A stretch of DNA of 64,000 bases. It comes from Kryptolebias marmoratus. Its lineage: Eukaryota > Chordata > Actinopteri > Cyprinodontiformes > Rivulidae. The translations under genes and the position numbers were made by a program. The notes under the pieces were generated by a model that was not told the DNA's origin, did no database searches, and saw nothing but the letters and a program-made list of their open reading frames with translations. Positions 1-10,398 of the stretch are shown here, piece by piece. Position 1 is the first letter of the stretch. Every line of letters begins with the position of its first letter. Location of the stretch: contig NC_051443.1 of NCBI RefSeq assembly GCF_001649575.2, positions 7,833,921 to 7,897,920 on the forward strand, given 5' to 3'.

Positions 1-170
1 AAAGTTAAATTGGGAAAATGAATAAAGGGGTTAATGAAAAATGGATTAATGAAAAATAGGTAAAGTAAAATTGGGAAAATGAATAAAGGGAATAATGAAA
101 AATGGATTAATGAAAAATAGGTAAAGTTAAATTGGGAAAATGAATAAAGGGATAAATGAAAATAAATAAA
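1..170. repeat. 61-bp minisatellite, 2.8 copies
   Basis: A unit beginning aaagttaaattgggaaaatg repeats with a 61-base period at 1, 62 and 123. The third copy decays after about 48 bases. It is very AT-rich. Left of base 1 is unknown, so the array may be longer. Confidence 0.9.
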
Positions 171-249
171 TGTTTTTTTACTCTTTTTTTTTTTTTTGCT
201 TTATTTTACACATTTATTTAGTTATTTTACCCATTTTTTAATTTATTTA

Positions 250-880
250 ATTTTGGCCAAAATGGCTCTCCATAATGAACCAATAGATGGTTTTTTAATA
301 AAACTCTTTTAAAGTAATCAATGAATGCTCATTTACAACTGATTAACTTTTAAAGTCAGCCCTATTCAAGATGGCAGCCACAGCTAAGCAACCTTATCAA
401 AACACAAAAATAGCAACTAACTAATTTTACAATTCTGAATGCTAAATGATTGCATGAGATCTGTTTAAAAAAATTTTTACCATTGAGTATTGGAGTCATT
501 GTGGTCTGTTGATTAACAAAATATCTAATAAACCACTGGATGGATTTTAATGAAACTCAAAAGTAAAAAATTGATATATCTACAGCGTTTGGAGTCATCC
601 CAATTCAAAATGACCACCACACTTGATCTTTGTCAACACAAAAATGTCTATAATTCTGTCAGTTTTACAGATATTGAGATAAAATGGGGTGTGGTAGTAG
701 TTGATAGTCATTCTCAGCACATACTGTGAGCACTAACTCAACTCACAAGATTTCACAATATCATGTACGTTTGACCAAACAAGCTATCCCTCCTCATCTC
801 ATAAGATGATCTTGTTCTAAAACTCTGGCATGAAAGACAGCGGACAATAAGTACCTCTTCAAGGAATACTAGGCCTTTCA
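250..880 (+). repeat. dispersed repeat family A, two copies
   Basis: Two tandem plus-orientation copies (about 250-430 and 510-880) of a repeat with the core atctcatgaaccactgga, then a segment related to ttcaagatggccgccaca, then tttggtgtggtagtagctga, ending near attccttcaagaaatgctag. Class unknown. See the other family A entries. Confidence 0.7.
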
Positions 881-1422
881 TTTTATTATTATTGATTTGT
901 CTCATCCTCACACACAAACCCTCTCATGTAGTTTTAGACACAGACAAGTATGCCTCTGTACAGTTATAATGATACTTTTGTGACAATTTTGTCACAAGAA
1001 ACATTGACCCAAACACAGGATGGAGGGGTGTCAGCAGCTCATGTGACACATAATAACAGTCCTATAATTGTAATCATTACAACAACAACTTATAAGCCAG
1101 AAACACTCAACCCATGATTACAACTGAAGAAGTCTTTTGAATTCATCTTCAAGAAACAAGAGAAGAAATCCAGTTGTCTTCCTTTTAACCACTTAGGATC
1201 ATTGTGTTCTGGATGATTGAACATCTACACCAACATGTAAGCTTGGATGTTTTTTTGTCACAGAAGAGATCCCATGCAAAATACAGCTCTAGCATTTACT
1301 ATATAAATCATATCCAAATCTGTTTGCAATGAAACCAGTCATTTATCAGTGAACGACTAGTGGTTCCAACTGAAATATTTTCTTGTCTTTGACAGCTGTA
1401 TTTTTATTTGTTGTTTTCAGAC
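881..1422. other. slc4a5 intron, no feature seen
   Basis: I see no exon, repeat boundary or RNA gene here. In particular, the GYHLDLF exon expected to follow NKLK is absent. Confidence 0.6.
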
Positions 1423-1584
1423 CTTGAGCTTGTTTTCCTTCCGATTGACGATGACTGCACTGATCTGCTGGTCCATAAAGATGAGGATGGTGACGAGGAG
1501 AGCAGGAACGAAGCTGGCCAGATACCACCACCAGGGGTTCTTACCAAATGGAAGCACAATCCAGTCACGGTCAGAACGTGTCGG
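1423..1584 (-). CDS. slc4a5: slc4a5 exon: loop 4 and TM8
   Basis: 162 nt (54 codons), acceptor tgatgcag, donor GTCTGA. It encodes [20 protein letters not shown], then [20 protein letters not shown] and [12 protein letters not shown] (about aa 790-843). The Asp of FMDQQI (aa 827) is the position of AE1 Glu681 and is Asp in cation-coupled SLC4 members. NRKENKLK is the NBCe2 form. The next exon is outside the window. Confidence 0.97.
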
Positions 1585-2912
1585 CTGCATCACACACAGA
1601 AAAAAAGAAAAATGCATATCAGAGAAGTGCAATTATTAATGTTCTGAATGTAGGTTTTTTTTGCATTGCTGGAAGTTTAGCATGCAGTGGTGGGTAACAC
1701 ACTTTCTGTGCATACATATGGAGTCTTATGATACAGATTTGTCAAGATTTGTGATTTTAAACAACGCTTAAGCTCTGGAGACCTTGACCTTTGACCCTGT
1801 CCCTTGGGAAACTGACACCTCTGATCTTATAAACTCTGATGAGGAGAATTCTCCATTCTGGGGTAGGTATTTGGCTCCTTTAAGCACCTTCCTTCCCCTA
1901 CAAGGTTTAAGCACCAGGTCCAGCTACAGCCCAGCATTACATCCTGGTCACAGGTCCTACCATGGCATACCCAGCTGCCACATCCCTGGGACCAACCAAA
2001 GCTACAAGCACTGCAACATCTCCAGTCCCTGTTGTGTCTGTAAGATCTTACAGATTACAGTGCAAAAAACAAGCTATGAGGTTTAGCGAACCTCACAAGA
2101 TTGTGTCAAGATATAGACAAGGGGAAAAATGCAATAAAAGTTTGAAGTCACCAACTGACTGCTGCTCAGTCAAACTATGTAAAGGCATCAATCCAACAGG
2201 CATTAGAACCATTCTAATGACCAACAAGAACAACAATATGGTCACAATTTCAAATGGCAGAGGATTACATTTAACAGTATTCATGTAATAAAGGAAAGTA
2301 AAGGCAACACTATTCTGTAAGGACATATAAGTATATTATATATATATTTGCAATGGGGACTGGGGGGCAGTCAGGTTAGAAGAAAACAGGTACAACGAGT
2401 GATCCTGAGCGACAGCTTTCCTAGGGCAATGAGCATCTAAGGCTGGCATCATTCAGGATTTAATTTAAGCAAGTGAAAATCTGATGTTTACCACCATAAA
2501 TACACAAATGAGTGGTCCAAATTGGAGTATTCTGGACCTAAATGTTGTAGAACGCCTCTGCAAATACCTGGAAATGGCTGTCTATAAATATTTTCAATCC
2601 AGCTTGAGTTTCATGCCAAAAAGGCATTCATAAACTTTCACAAGAAATGGGTGCCAAGCTGCTTTGAAAACATAACCCAATTTTAAAAATATTATATGAA
2701 CGCAGAAACTTGTTTTTTTGTTTTCTTGTAGTAAAGAACTGTAATTGTGACAAGTGTGAATGTTTATAAACAGCAGAAAAAAAACACAAGTTGTGCAGGA
2801 TTTTAATCATTCTTCAAAGTCACCACCACTGCAAGCATGCACTTCCAGTAAAATATTATACATGATGAAAACAATCATATTTTCTTACATAATTTAGTGA
2901 GAAATCAAATAC

Positions 2913-3026
2913 CTTGAATTCTGTTGGAACGATTAGTTTAGGTGTGTCTAGACCAATCAATATATCCAGACCCACAAAGGACATGATTGACATGAAGATG
3001 GCAAAATCACTGATTAGCTTCCTCAT
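2913..3026 (-). CDS. slc4a5: slc4a5 TM7 exon, downstream copy (18a)
   Basis: 114 nt, acceptor cctgtag, donor GTATTT. It encodes [20 protein letters not shown] and [18 protein letters not shown], matching 25 of 38 residues of the copy at 3355. RKLISDFAI and TPKLIVP.EFK resemble NBCe1 more than NBCe2. There is no frameshift or stop and both splice sites are good, so it is not a decayed copy. Using both exons together would stay in frame but would duplicate TM7 and break the fold. Confidence 0.92.
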
Positions 3027-3354
3027 CTACAGGTTCAACAACAAACACACACACCAAGGGAAATGGGAGGACAAACCCAGATGTGTAATGTAGCATTACA
3101 GTGAGGAGGGGTAAAATATGCCCAGAAAAAGGTGTGTAAATGAGGACAAAACAGGACACAGAAAAAGAGAAAAAAAAAGATACACTTTGTTATAAAAAAA
3201 AAAAATCCATAGATAAATCTACATGAAATTTAAAGAAAATCAAACAAATAATTGTAAATGTGCGAAAATTACATCATTGGGAAAAAAGCTGCAATCAGCA
3301 GGGACACAAAAATAGGGATGTGTAAAAGATGAGTTGCTTGGGGGAAAAGTGGAC

Positions 3355-3468
3355 CTTTATCTCTGTGGGCACATGCAGTTTGGGAGTGTCCAACTGGAGA
3401 AGGCAGTCAAAGCCACAGAAGACCAGGATAGAGATGATGATGGCAAAATCACTGATCAGGGAACGAGA
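3355..3468 (-). CDS. slc4a5: slc4a5 TM7 exon, upstream copy (18b)
   Basis: 114 nt (38 codons, phase 0 at both ends), acceptor ctctag, donor GTCCAC. It encodes [20 protein letters not shown] and [18 protein letters not shown] (about aa 752-789): cytoplasmic entry, TM7 and the start of extracellular loop 4. It is the copy closest to human NBCe2 ([11 protein letters not shown]). A second exon of identical length and phase follows 328 bp downstream, so the two are probably alternatives. Confidence 0.92.
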
Positions 3469-3998
3469 CTAGAGTGGATTCAGGAAAACAAAAGAGAATA
3501 ACATGGAAGACATCATGCTGGTATGTAAAAGAAGGGATCTAGTTTGGATAAGTAAAAGGGAGATCTAAGCTTAGAATTACATTTTTGCTTTAGAGGTAAA
3601 AAGCTGGTGATATATTTTCATTTTAGATCACTTAAATAGTCTATGATGACTTTGGAACTATCTTTAAGTTTCAAGAAACCTGGACATGTTTTGTAAAAGA
3701 ATGCAAGACAACACTAGCATGTCTACAGCTTATCAGAATGCAGCATAAAATTGGGCAATTTTGCATTCAGAATACGATGGCAACATCAAATGTGAAAAAG
3801 TGACAAGTGCAAATTTTTGCGGAACAAAACAAACAAAAAAGAAATTCAAGTATTTATTAAGAATTCCACCAGCTTTGTCCTTCAGATATGTCAACTTAAA
3901 TGTTTTGCATGCAGGTACTTTTTGTAGAAGGGCCTCTATCAATATAAAACAGGTTTTGGGAAAAATAATCTACCAATCTATCAATGAAAAAGCGTTAC

Positions 3999-4190
3999 CT
4001 TTGTCGGGAAGTAGCGGCTGAACTTGAACTTCTTGAGAGAAATAGTCATGGAGTAAGTGCCGAAGAAGAGAATGAAGGACATGAGGGCCAGGTCGGGGAC
4101 ATACTTACAGGCGTTCCCCACCAGAGAACCGCCATATTTCACACACTCTTTCTTACTCAGCTGACTCCAGTCCAGGTCTGTCAAGTTAAA
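3999..4190 (-). CDS. slc4a5: slc4a5 exon: loop 3 end and TM6
   Basis: 192 nt, acceptor cccctag, donor GTAACG. It encodes [20 protein letters not shown], then [20 protein letters not shown] and [20 protein letters not shown] (about aa 688-751). It has a third sequon (NLT), the second pair of loop Cys, TM6, and the cytoplasmic FPTK that precedes the duplicated TM7 exons. [19 protein letters not shown] is diagnostic for NBCe2. Confidence 0.97.
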
Positions 4191-4479
4191 CTAGGGGCCG
4201 AGAGTGGAACAAAAAAAGATTTGGAGGAACGGGGTGTGGAAAGCATGTTTTGGGTAGAGAGAGGGAAGGTGGGAAATCAAAGCGAGAGAGAGAGAGAGAA
4301 GACAAGCGATAACAAAAGAAAAAAACAATACAGAACAAAAAATAGAACTCACATTGTTTTCCAACAGTCATGGGAGCCACATCTGAGTCTGTGTTTATTA
4401 ATCTAACAGGGCATAAAATAAAAATAATTTTCCAGTTCTTACCATGCCTCAAATGAAAAATTCATTACAAATAAGGAGT

Positions 4480-4800
4480 GTGAGAAAACATTAGGTCCAA
4501 CATCTTGTAGAACCACTGTTAGCAGTAATAACTTATAATATTAATTTCTGATGTAACATTGTTTGGCCCACTTTTCTTTACAGTGTCATTTCAGTTGATT
4601 GAGATTTGTGGGCATTTGTTTCTGCACAGCTCTCTTATTATCTCACCACAGCATTCCAATCAAGTTGAGGTATGGACTCTGATTGGATCATTGCAACACC
4701 TTAATTCTTTCATTTTTCAGCCCGTTCTGTTGTAGCTCTGCTGCTGTGTTTGGGATGGTTGTTCTGATTCCTGAGACAAGCTTCATCTGTCAGACAGATG
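4480..4800 (-). mobile_element. Tc1-like transposon, 3' part (minus), interrupted
   Basis: Minus-strand match to the C-terminal half of a common fish Tc1-like element, recognisable from the stretch starting ttgtagaaccactgttagca and running through the CATTGCAACACC and CAGATGGCCTCACATTTG blocks. The N-terminal half lies at 5690-6190. A Rex3-like insertion separates the two halves. The coding sequence is heavily mutated. Confidence 0.75.
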
Positions 4801-5328
4801 GCCTCACATTTGCTTGCTCAGTGGGGTGGGCCAGGCTCAGCTGGAGAGAGAGGGTGAAGAGCTCCATCATCCATGGGGATGCTAGGAGTAAAACCACTGC
4901 TCCACCACATGAAAAGGAGGCAGCTGAAGTGGAGAATGTTTTGATTAGACTGTTTTGATGCATTTGCCTTGAAGTTTGCATATCCCAGTGGCAGGAGATC
5001 CAGATCCAGACTGACAAACAGGTGATGGCTAACCAACCGGACATTTTGGTGATAGATAAGATGCAGAAGAAAGCAGTGGTGGTGGATGTAGCAGCCCCAA
5101 GCGACTGTAACATCAGGAAGAAGGAGCACAAGAGAAATACCAAGGGTTGAAATAGGAAATAGAGAAGTTGTGGAAAGTCAAGGCCTCAGTAGTACCAGTG
5201 GTCATCAGAGCACTTGGTGCTTTGAACAGCTAAGATACTGAGCAGAACCCTTAAAGCTCTCAGGCCTCTGGTAGAGGACCTGAGCTTGAAGTGGAACCGC
5301 CCATGTGGAACAAATAGGGTAAAATGGA

Positions 5329-5332
<4 letters not shown>

Positions 5333-5383
<51 letters not shown>
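5333..5383. repeat. (TA)n microsatellite, 51 bp
   Basis: Perfect TA run. Confidence 0.98.
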
Positions 5384-5385
<2 letters not shown>

Positions 5386-5499
5386 TGTCTTGCCAGGGAA
5401 TGCCTGAGATCCCTCAAAAGAAGCTAGAGAGTGACAGTGGCAAGAAGGATGTCTGGATTTCCTTCTTTGACTTGTTCCCTCCATGACCCAAGAACAGAC

Positions 5500-5574
5500 G
5501 GATGGATGGATGGATGGATGGATGGATGGATGGATGGATGGATGGATGGATGGATGGATGGATGGATGGATGGA
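5500..5574. repeat. (GGAT)n microsatellite, LINE tail
   Basis: Perfect GGAT/GATG run at the 3' end of the Rex3-like fragment. Confidence 0.98.
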
Positions 5575-5686
5575 GTCAATGCAACAGCTACTAAGAGGAG
5601 GGCCCACTCATGAGCAAATTTCTGCCACCTAAAACAATGTAAACTCAAAACCTTTCCAGCATTTTGAGTAAACACTATAACATATT

Positions 5687-6190
5687 TCATTTATCATTTG
5701 AACTTGGATCTGTAGAGTTTGAGATGAAGCTCCTGGGGTTGTTAGGCAGTTCTCTGAATATTGTATAAACTAACCTTGAGGTGAACTTGGTGGAAGGTCT
5801 GTTTCTGGGAAAATTGGCAGCTATCTTGACTATTTTCCACTGGTGAATAATATTTCCAAATGGATGGGCAGCAACAGTTGCTTCTCTAAGGCCATTGCTG
5901 ATGTTTCCCCGTTGACATTGTGTTAACACACACCTGTTTGCTCCAGACCAGCAAATTAACAAAACTCCTGCTTTTATAGAGTTGATCACACTGATGATGA
6001 TCAGTTAATCAATACATTTGATCAGCAGCTCCTGGTTGCTGTTCATTATCACGATTCCTGTGCAAGCAGTGAGTGTAGACTTAGGTTTTCATGCACCGCC
6101 TCAGCATTTTGTCTTAGTTTTAGGGTGCAATGACCAAATTTTAGGACCTGGTCAAGATAGTATTATGTTGTCCTTCAGTGCTACTAATGT
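5687..6190 (-). mobile_element. Tc1-like transposon, 5' part with transposase N-terminus
   Basis: On the minus strand this holds the 5' leader (ctataaaagcaggagttttg; tctggagcaaacaggtg) and then a translatable stretch with GNISNGLREATVAAHPFGN, followed by IIHQWK and NRPSTKFT. These are the helix-turn-helix DNA-binding part of a Tc1 transposase. It stops near 5690 and resumes, out of register, at 4800. Non-functional. Confidence 0.75.
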
Positions 6191-6831
6191 ATAAAGAGAA
6201 GTGGCAGTGTTAAATCTCAGCCCATGACAGTAGACAAACAATCCTTCAAGAAATCCTCAAGCTTTTCCTTGGGATCAATTTAGATTTTTAAGAAACAAAT
6301 GTGCTTACAGAACAGTACGTTTTATGACATTTACTGCAACCAGCTTTACTTCAGTCTGATTCTAACTCTGTTACAGTCAAATTGATGAAGTTTTATCATT
6401 TCAACAAATTATACATGACATTCTTCACTTATGCTACATACAGTGCATGCTTACAGTTTAAAGTACCATTTTTACTAAATGCTAACTGTTGCTAATTGTT
6501 GTCTCAGTTTTATGTCAGAAACAACTAAACACTAAGGAAGGCTGTGGTGCATTGTATTGAAAGCAAAGGGTCAAAAACAAATTAAGTACACTGAGGAACA
6601 CATATCAACAAGTGCTACTGTTCAAAGCACTTGACGTTTGGCATATGAAATGGATAAAGTGTCTTTTGCCGATAAACTCAGATTTCTATGGGGCAAACGT
6701 CAAACTAGTTTGATGGGATCACAATATTTGCAGTTCAAAATAACCAAACCTGAGATAAAAATGTCCTAATTATTTTAACAAATTAATTTTTTTCTCCCTA
6801 ATTTCACATCTTTCTGTCAGTTGCCACTTAC

Positions 6832-6890
6832 CATCAGAGTCATGTTATCATCTGCGAGTGGAGCTGAAACATTTAAACCCAGAGCAGAGG
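6832..6890 (-). CDS. slc4a5: slc4a5 exon: loop 3 glycosylation segment
   Basis: 59 nt, acceptor ttcctcag, donor GTAAGT. It encodes ALGLNVSAPLADDNMTLM (about aa 668-687), with two N-glycosylation sequons (NVS, NMT). NBCe2 has a similar N-x-S-APLA.D string. The exon is not shown by any long ORF but is fixed by splice sites and phase on both sides. Confidence 0.9.
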
Positions 6891-7505
6891 CTGAGGAAGA
6901 CAAAAAAAGGTGTTTGTATTTAGTTATAACAATTCTAATTTGATGTGAAATGATAAGAAGGTTGTGCATTTTTTTCTATCATCATCTCAAGTTGATCAGT
7001 ATTTTATCATATTAAAATGAACTTCCAGAATACATACTCACTTTTTCAGATAGCATCCAAAAATAAGCCAGAAACAAACATATACATATTATCACACAAA
7101 GTAAAGACCACCAAACTGACTCCAATGACAATTAATACCTCTTTTAGTAACACAGAACTATGTTAATATACCTTTGATAACATAAAATTGAATGTGCTGA
7201 AATATTTTAGCTCAGTAATGTAAAGCCATTCTTCCTAAAAGCAATCAGAACAGAGCTGCACAGGAGGTATTCGGTAAGAATTTTATGTAGTAAAAGATTT
7301 TAAGTGTGCAATGAATTATAAGAACAAGACAATTTATTAAAAATGGCAATAAAATACAAACAGGAAAAATGTTTTGTGAAAATGCGCCCACAATTTAGCC
7401 ATAGGAAATGTTTTTGTACTTATTTGTAACTTATCTCCTTTGTGGCTTAGTAGAAAACTAATCATTTACAGACTAGAACTGTGAATCAAAATTTTGGAAT
7501 CTTAC

Positions 7506-7596
7506 CCTGGTCTGGAGCAATGCATTCACACTTGTGGGCTGTAATGTAATCAGGCTTGAAGCCACGGTTGATTGGGTAATATTTAAAGGCTTCGAC
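7506..7596 (-). CDS. slc4a5: slc4a5 exon: start of extracellular loop 3
   Basis: 91 nt, acceptor ttccacag, donor GTAAGA. It encodes [20 protein letters not shown] and [10 protein letters not shown] (about aa 638-668). FKYYPIN and the C-x-C pair are the first two of the four Cys conserved in the folded extracellular loop 3 of Na+-coupled SLC4 proteins; KCEC.APD is the NBCe2 form. Confidence 0.96.
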
Positions 7597-7687
7597 CTGT
7601 GGAAAGTGAACCAGTTTGCTTCATGTACAAAAAGTGCTGGCGTGCATATTTTGGAGATGTCTAAACAAATTTCAGCCTGCTACCCAC

Positions 7688-7868
7688 CATCTTCTTGATT
7701 GCATCGGAGATGAATATGAAGGAGATGAGGCTAGAGAAGCCCTCTTCTGTGAAACGTGTCATGTATTTGATAATGTAGCTGGCATCTGTGAGAACCAGCA
7801 GAAAACACTGCAGGCAGGAGTGAAGGCCGATCCACAAACGCAGCTCCATGTAGTCGATGTTGTTGGTC
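7688..7868 (-). CDS. slc4a5: slc4a5 exon: TM4-TM5
   Basis: 181 nt, acceptor atcacag, donor GTGGGT. It encodes [15 protein letters not shown], then [20 protein letters not shown] and [17 protein letters not shown] (about aa 577-637). [16 protein letters not shown] is the conserved TM5 entry. The intron to the next exon is only 91 bp. Confidence 0.97.
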
Positions 7869-8039
7869 CTGTGATTACAGATATAGAAAGTGGAAGTAAA
7901 AACAAAAGCTAACAAGGAGGTATTTTTTTGTAAATAATTTATACACACTTTTTTTGGCTTTTTAAAGAAGAATTGTTTTTCAAACTTCAGAAAACTCTGT
8001 TTTCACATGTCACTAAAAATGGGTACATGGTTTCTCAGT

Positions 8040-8835
8040 TTGGGATTTCTTCCCAAAACATGAGGAAGAAGGTGCTGTGATCAGATGGGATGAACACAAA
8101 CCTTTTGGGCCATCAAGAAGCATCTCATATCTAACACTTCTCAACAGTCTGAGAACACCATCCACACAGTGAAGCATGGTGGTGGCAGAATCATGTTGTA
8201 CGGATATTTTTCATTGGCAGGGACTGTGAGACTAGTCAAAGTTGAAGGAAAGATGCATATATCACAATACAGAGAATTTCTTTAAGGGGAAACCTGTTTA
8301 CATCTGGGCTAGAGGTTTACCTTCCAGAAGGACATTGGACCTAAACATTCTGCTGAAGCAACACTCCAGCTGTGGAGAACCAGTGAAATGTCCTGGAATG
8401 GTCCAGTTAAAGCCCAGACTTCGGTCCATCAGAGATGTGTGATTTAAAGATTACTGTATATAAGTGATGCCTTTCCAACGTGAAGAAGCTGTACCAGTTT
8501 TCCATGAAGAATGGACTAAAAGTCTAGTGGCTAAATGTTGCAAGCTAGTGGAAATGTACAGGAAGAGACCTGCTGTTATTACTGCTGCAAAAGGTGGCTT
8601 CACAAAGAATTGACTTTAGAAGGACGAATACTTATACACACACACAACACTTCTCAGTTTTATATAGTTTTTAGAAATTCTTAAAACAAGTTTTTCCACC
8701 ATTTAACTCATCAATCTAAATATTTTTGTAGAATTATTACTTATATTGAAAGGTAAAAGGTAAATTCCAGGCCGTAAGGCAACAAAAGTGAAAGATTACC
8801 AAGGACGTGTATACTTTGGCAAACAACTGTAAATA
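8040..8835 (+). mobile_element. Tc1/mariner-like relic in slc4a5 intron
   Basis: Plus-strand transposase relic with gaagcatggtggtggcagaa (KHGGG block), aagttgaaggaaagatg, gaggtttaccttccagaagg (FTFQ.D), aaggtggcttcacaaag, and the terminal gaatacttatacacacac and ccaggccgtaaggcaac blocks. It carries multiple stops and ends about 50 bp from the exon at 8883. Confidence 0.8.
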
Positions 8836-8882
8836 AATTATAGTAAGCAACACTGAGTCTGCTTTAAAATGTTGGTTCTTAC

Positions 8883-9016
8883 TTGCTGAAGTTGTAAAGC
8901 AGTTTCTCAAAAATAAGAATGGGTCCAGTTGAACTGAGAATAATGAGAGGCTGTCCGGCAAACAAACAGAAGACAGTTCCTGCTAAAGCTGTGCCAAGGA
9001 AACTCTCCATTACTCC
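8883..9016 (-). CDS. slc4a5: slc4a5 exon: TM2-TM3
   Basis: 134 nt, acceptor tcttag, donor GTAAGA. It encodes [20 protein letters not shown], then [20 protein letters not shown] and YNFS (about aa 533-577). GQPL.I.SSTGP.L.FE is the TM3 half-helix that lines the ion-binding site in SLC4 structures. A Tc1 relic ends about 50 bp downstream of the exon. Confidence 0.97.
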
Positions 9017-9142
9017 CTAAGACAAAGACAGGACAGACAGACAAGCCTGTGAGTGAATGTCTCTGTTAATAGAATACAGTGCTGTTTTGCCATTTTTAGA
9101 AGGATTGTTTTGTGTTTTAAAATGCAGATATCTTCTGAAGAC

Positions 9143-9317
9143 CTGGTAGTTGTCAGTAGCATCTCCTAGCAGTCCTCCGAAGGTAATGGCATTGGTGATG
9201 CAGCCCAGGTAGATGAAGAGAACGGCAGAGATGGACTGGATATGGAAGCCGTCGTAAATGTCACTACAGTAAAACGGCATCTTCCTTTTGATGTCCAGCC
9301 ACATTCCACCACCAATA
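9143..9317 (-). CDS. slc4a5: slc4a5 exon: TM1
   Basis: 175 nt, acceptor tttccag, donor GTCTTC. It encodes [20 protein letters not shown], then [20 protein letters not shown] and [13 protein letters not shown] (about aa 474-532). [19 protein letters not shown] is the SLC4 signature around TM1/TM2. WLDIKRK and [10 protein letters not shown] point to NBCe2. Confidence 0.97.
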
Positions 9318-10379
9318 CTGGAAAAAACAAAAACAAAAAGAGCAACCTTTGACAAAACGTAGCACAACTTAAATGCATGTTAGTTTCCTCTTTATGCTGC
9401 TTCTCCATTTGCTCAGTTTGGTTTAATTTGTAACTATTAGTTTCAGAGCTGCAGTAACCTGGAACACCTGCTGATTGCATTTTTGTGTTACTTAAAAGTG
9501 CTTATTGCAAAGTATGAAATCAAACATAAAAAGCTTATCCCAAACTATATCAAAGGTGCAGTTTGAAAGGGTTCACTCCAGTAGTTTTCCAGATGTATTG
9601 ATATGCAATTCTGAAATGTGGGTCCACACTCAATAAAAATGAATCACACAGCTGAATTCACAAAAACTATGTGGAAGCTTGAGTCATGTGATTGACCTAA
9701 ATAAGGCTGACTGTAGTCTGTGTAGACAAACAAACAGGGACGAATCAGGCAGAGTACAATCCCGGGGAACATGTTTATGTGCAAAATATGAGTGAACCTG
9801 CTGCCAAATACCAAAAAGAAGAAAAACAAAAAAGAGAACGAATAGCTAAGACAACTGTCAAGAGTAGATATCACAGATCCAACAGGGCAGTGGAGCATCA
9901 TGAAGACAGTGCACAGCATTCAAAGACACACAGCTTCTCCTAGACCAGGCTGAACCTTTGACCCACTTTCAGTCACTTCAACTGTTTCCATAGGTTACCA
10001 CATAAACTTGGTAAATGACAACAAGTTTTGCTGAAAAATGTTTAATTTAAAAACACACTAATAATCACTATGAAAAAAACTATTGTGTGGATTAAATTTA
10101 TTCTTGCATGACTTTTTTTTTTGTCCGGTCTTCATGCTTTTGCAACGAGTACCTTTAGTTCCCAGTTTTCTACTTTCACTTGTCTGAGCAACAAACAGTT
10201 CACATTCTTTGTTGGTTTTTTGTTACTTTCGTTTTGTCTTAAGTTTTGTTTTTTAAACTTGCACTCTTATTGTTTGTTTATGAACAATAATGATTTGACT
10301 AAGTGTTGGCATCATATTAACATTTCATATGGAATTTTATAAATTTTATTAACTTTTTATTACATCTTGCTTTTTTTGC

Positions 10380-10398
10380 TCTCTCTCTCTCTCTCTCT
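10380..10398. repeat. (CT)n microsatellite
   Basis: Short CT run after a T-rich stretch. Confidence 0.9.

Larger units (their letters stand above)
4800..5574 (+). mobile_element. Rex3-like LINE fragment with GGAT tail, inside Tc1
   Basis: The 3' end of an RTE/Rex3-type non-LTR element. 4810-4930 matches the block after RT (agagggtgaagagctccatc; ctgctccacc; cagctgaagtgg). 5390-5500 matches its end (tgccagggaatgcctgagat... ctccatgaccc), followed by about 75 bp of GGAT repeats. 4940-5390 is unrelated filler with a TA microsatellite. Rex3 elements are known to end in GATG-type repeats. Confidence 0.65.

Noticed and set aside
5500..5574. Regular short repeats as a possible CRISPR or satellite array
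   Set aside because: Perfect 4-bp repeat without spacers; it is a LINE tail.
5186..5690. ORFs made of Ile-Tyr, Asp-Gly-Trp-Met or His-Pro-Ser-Ile repeats
   Set aside because: Translations of TA and GGAT microsatellites.
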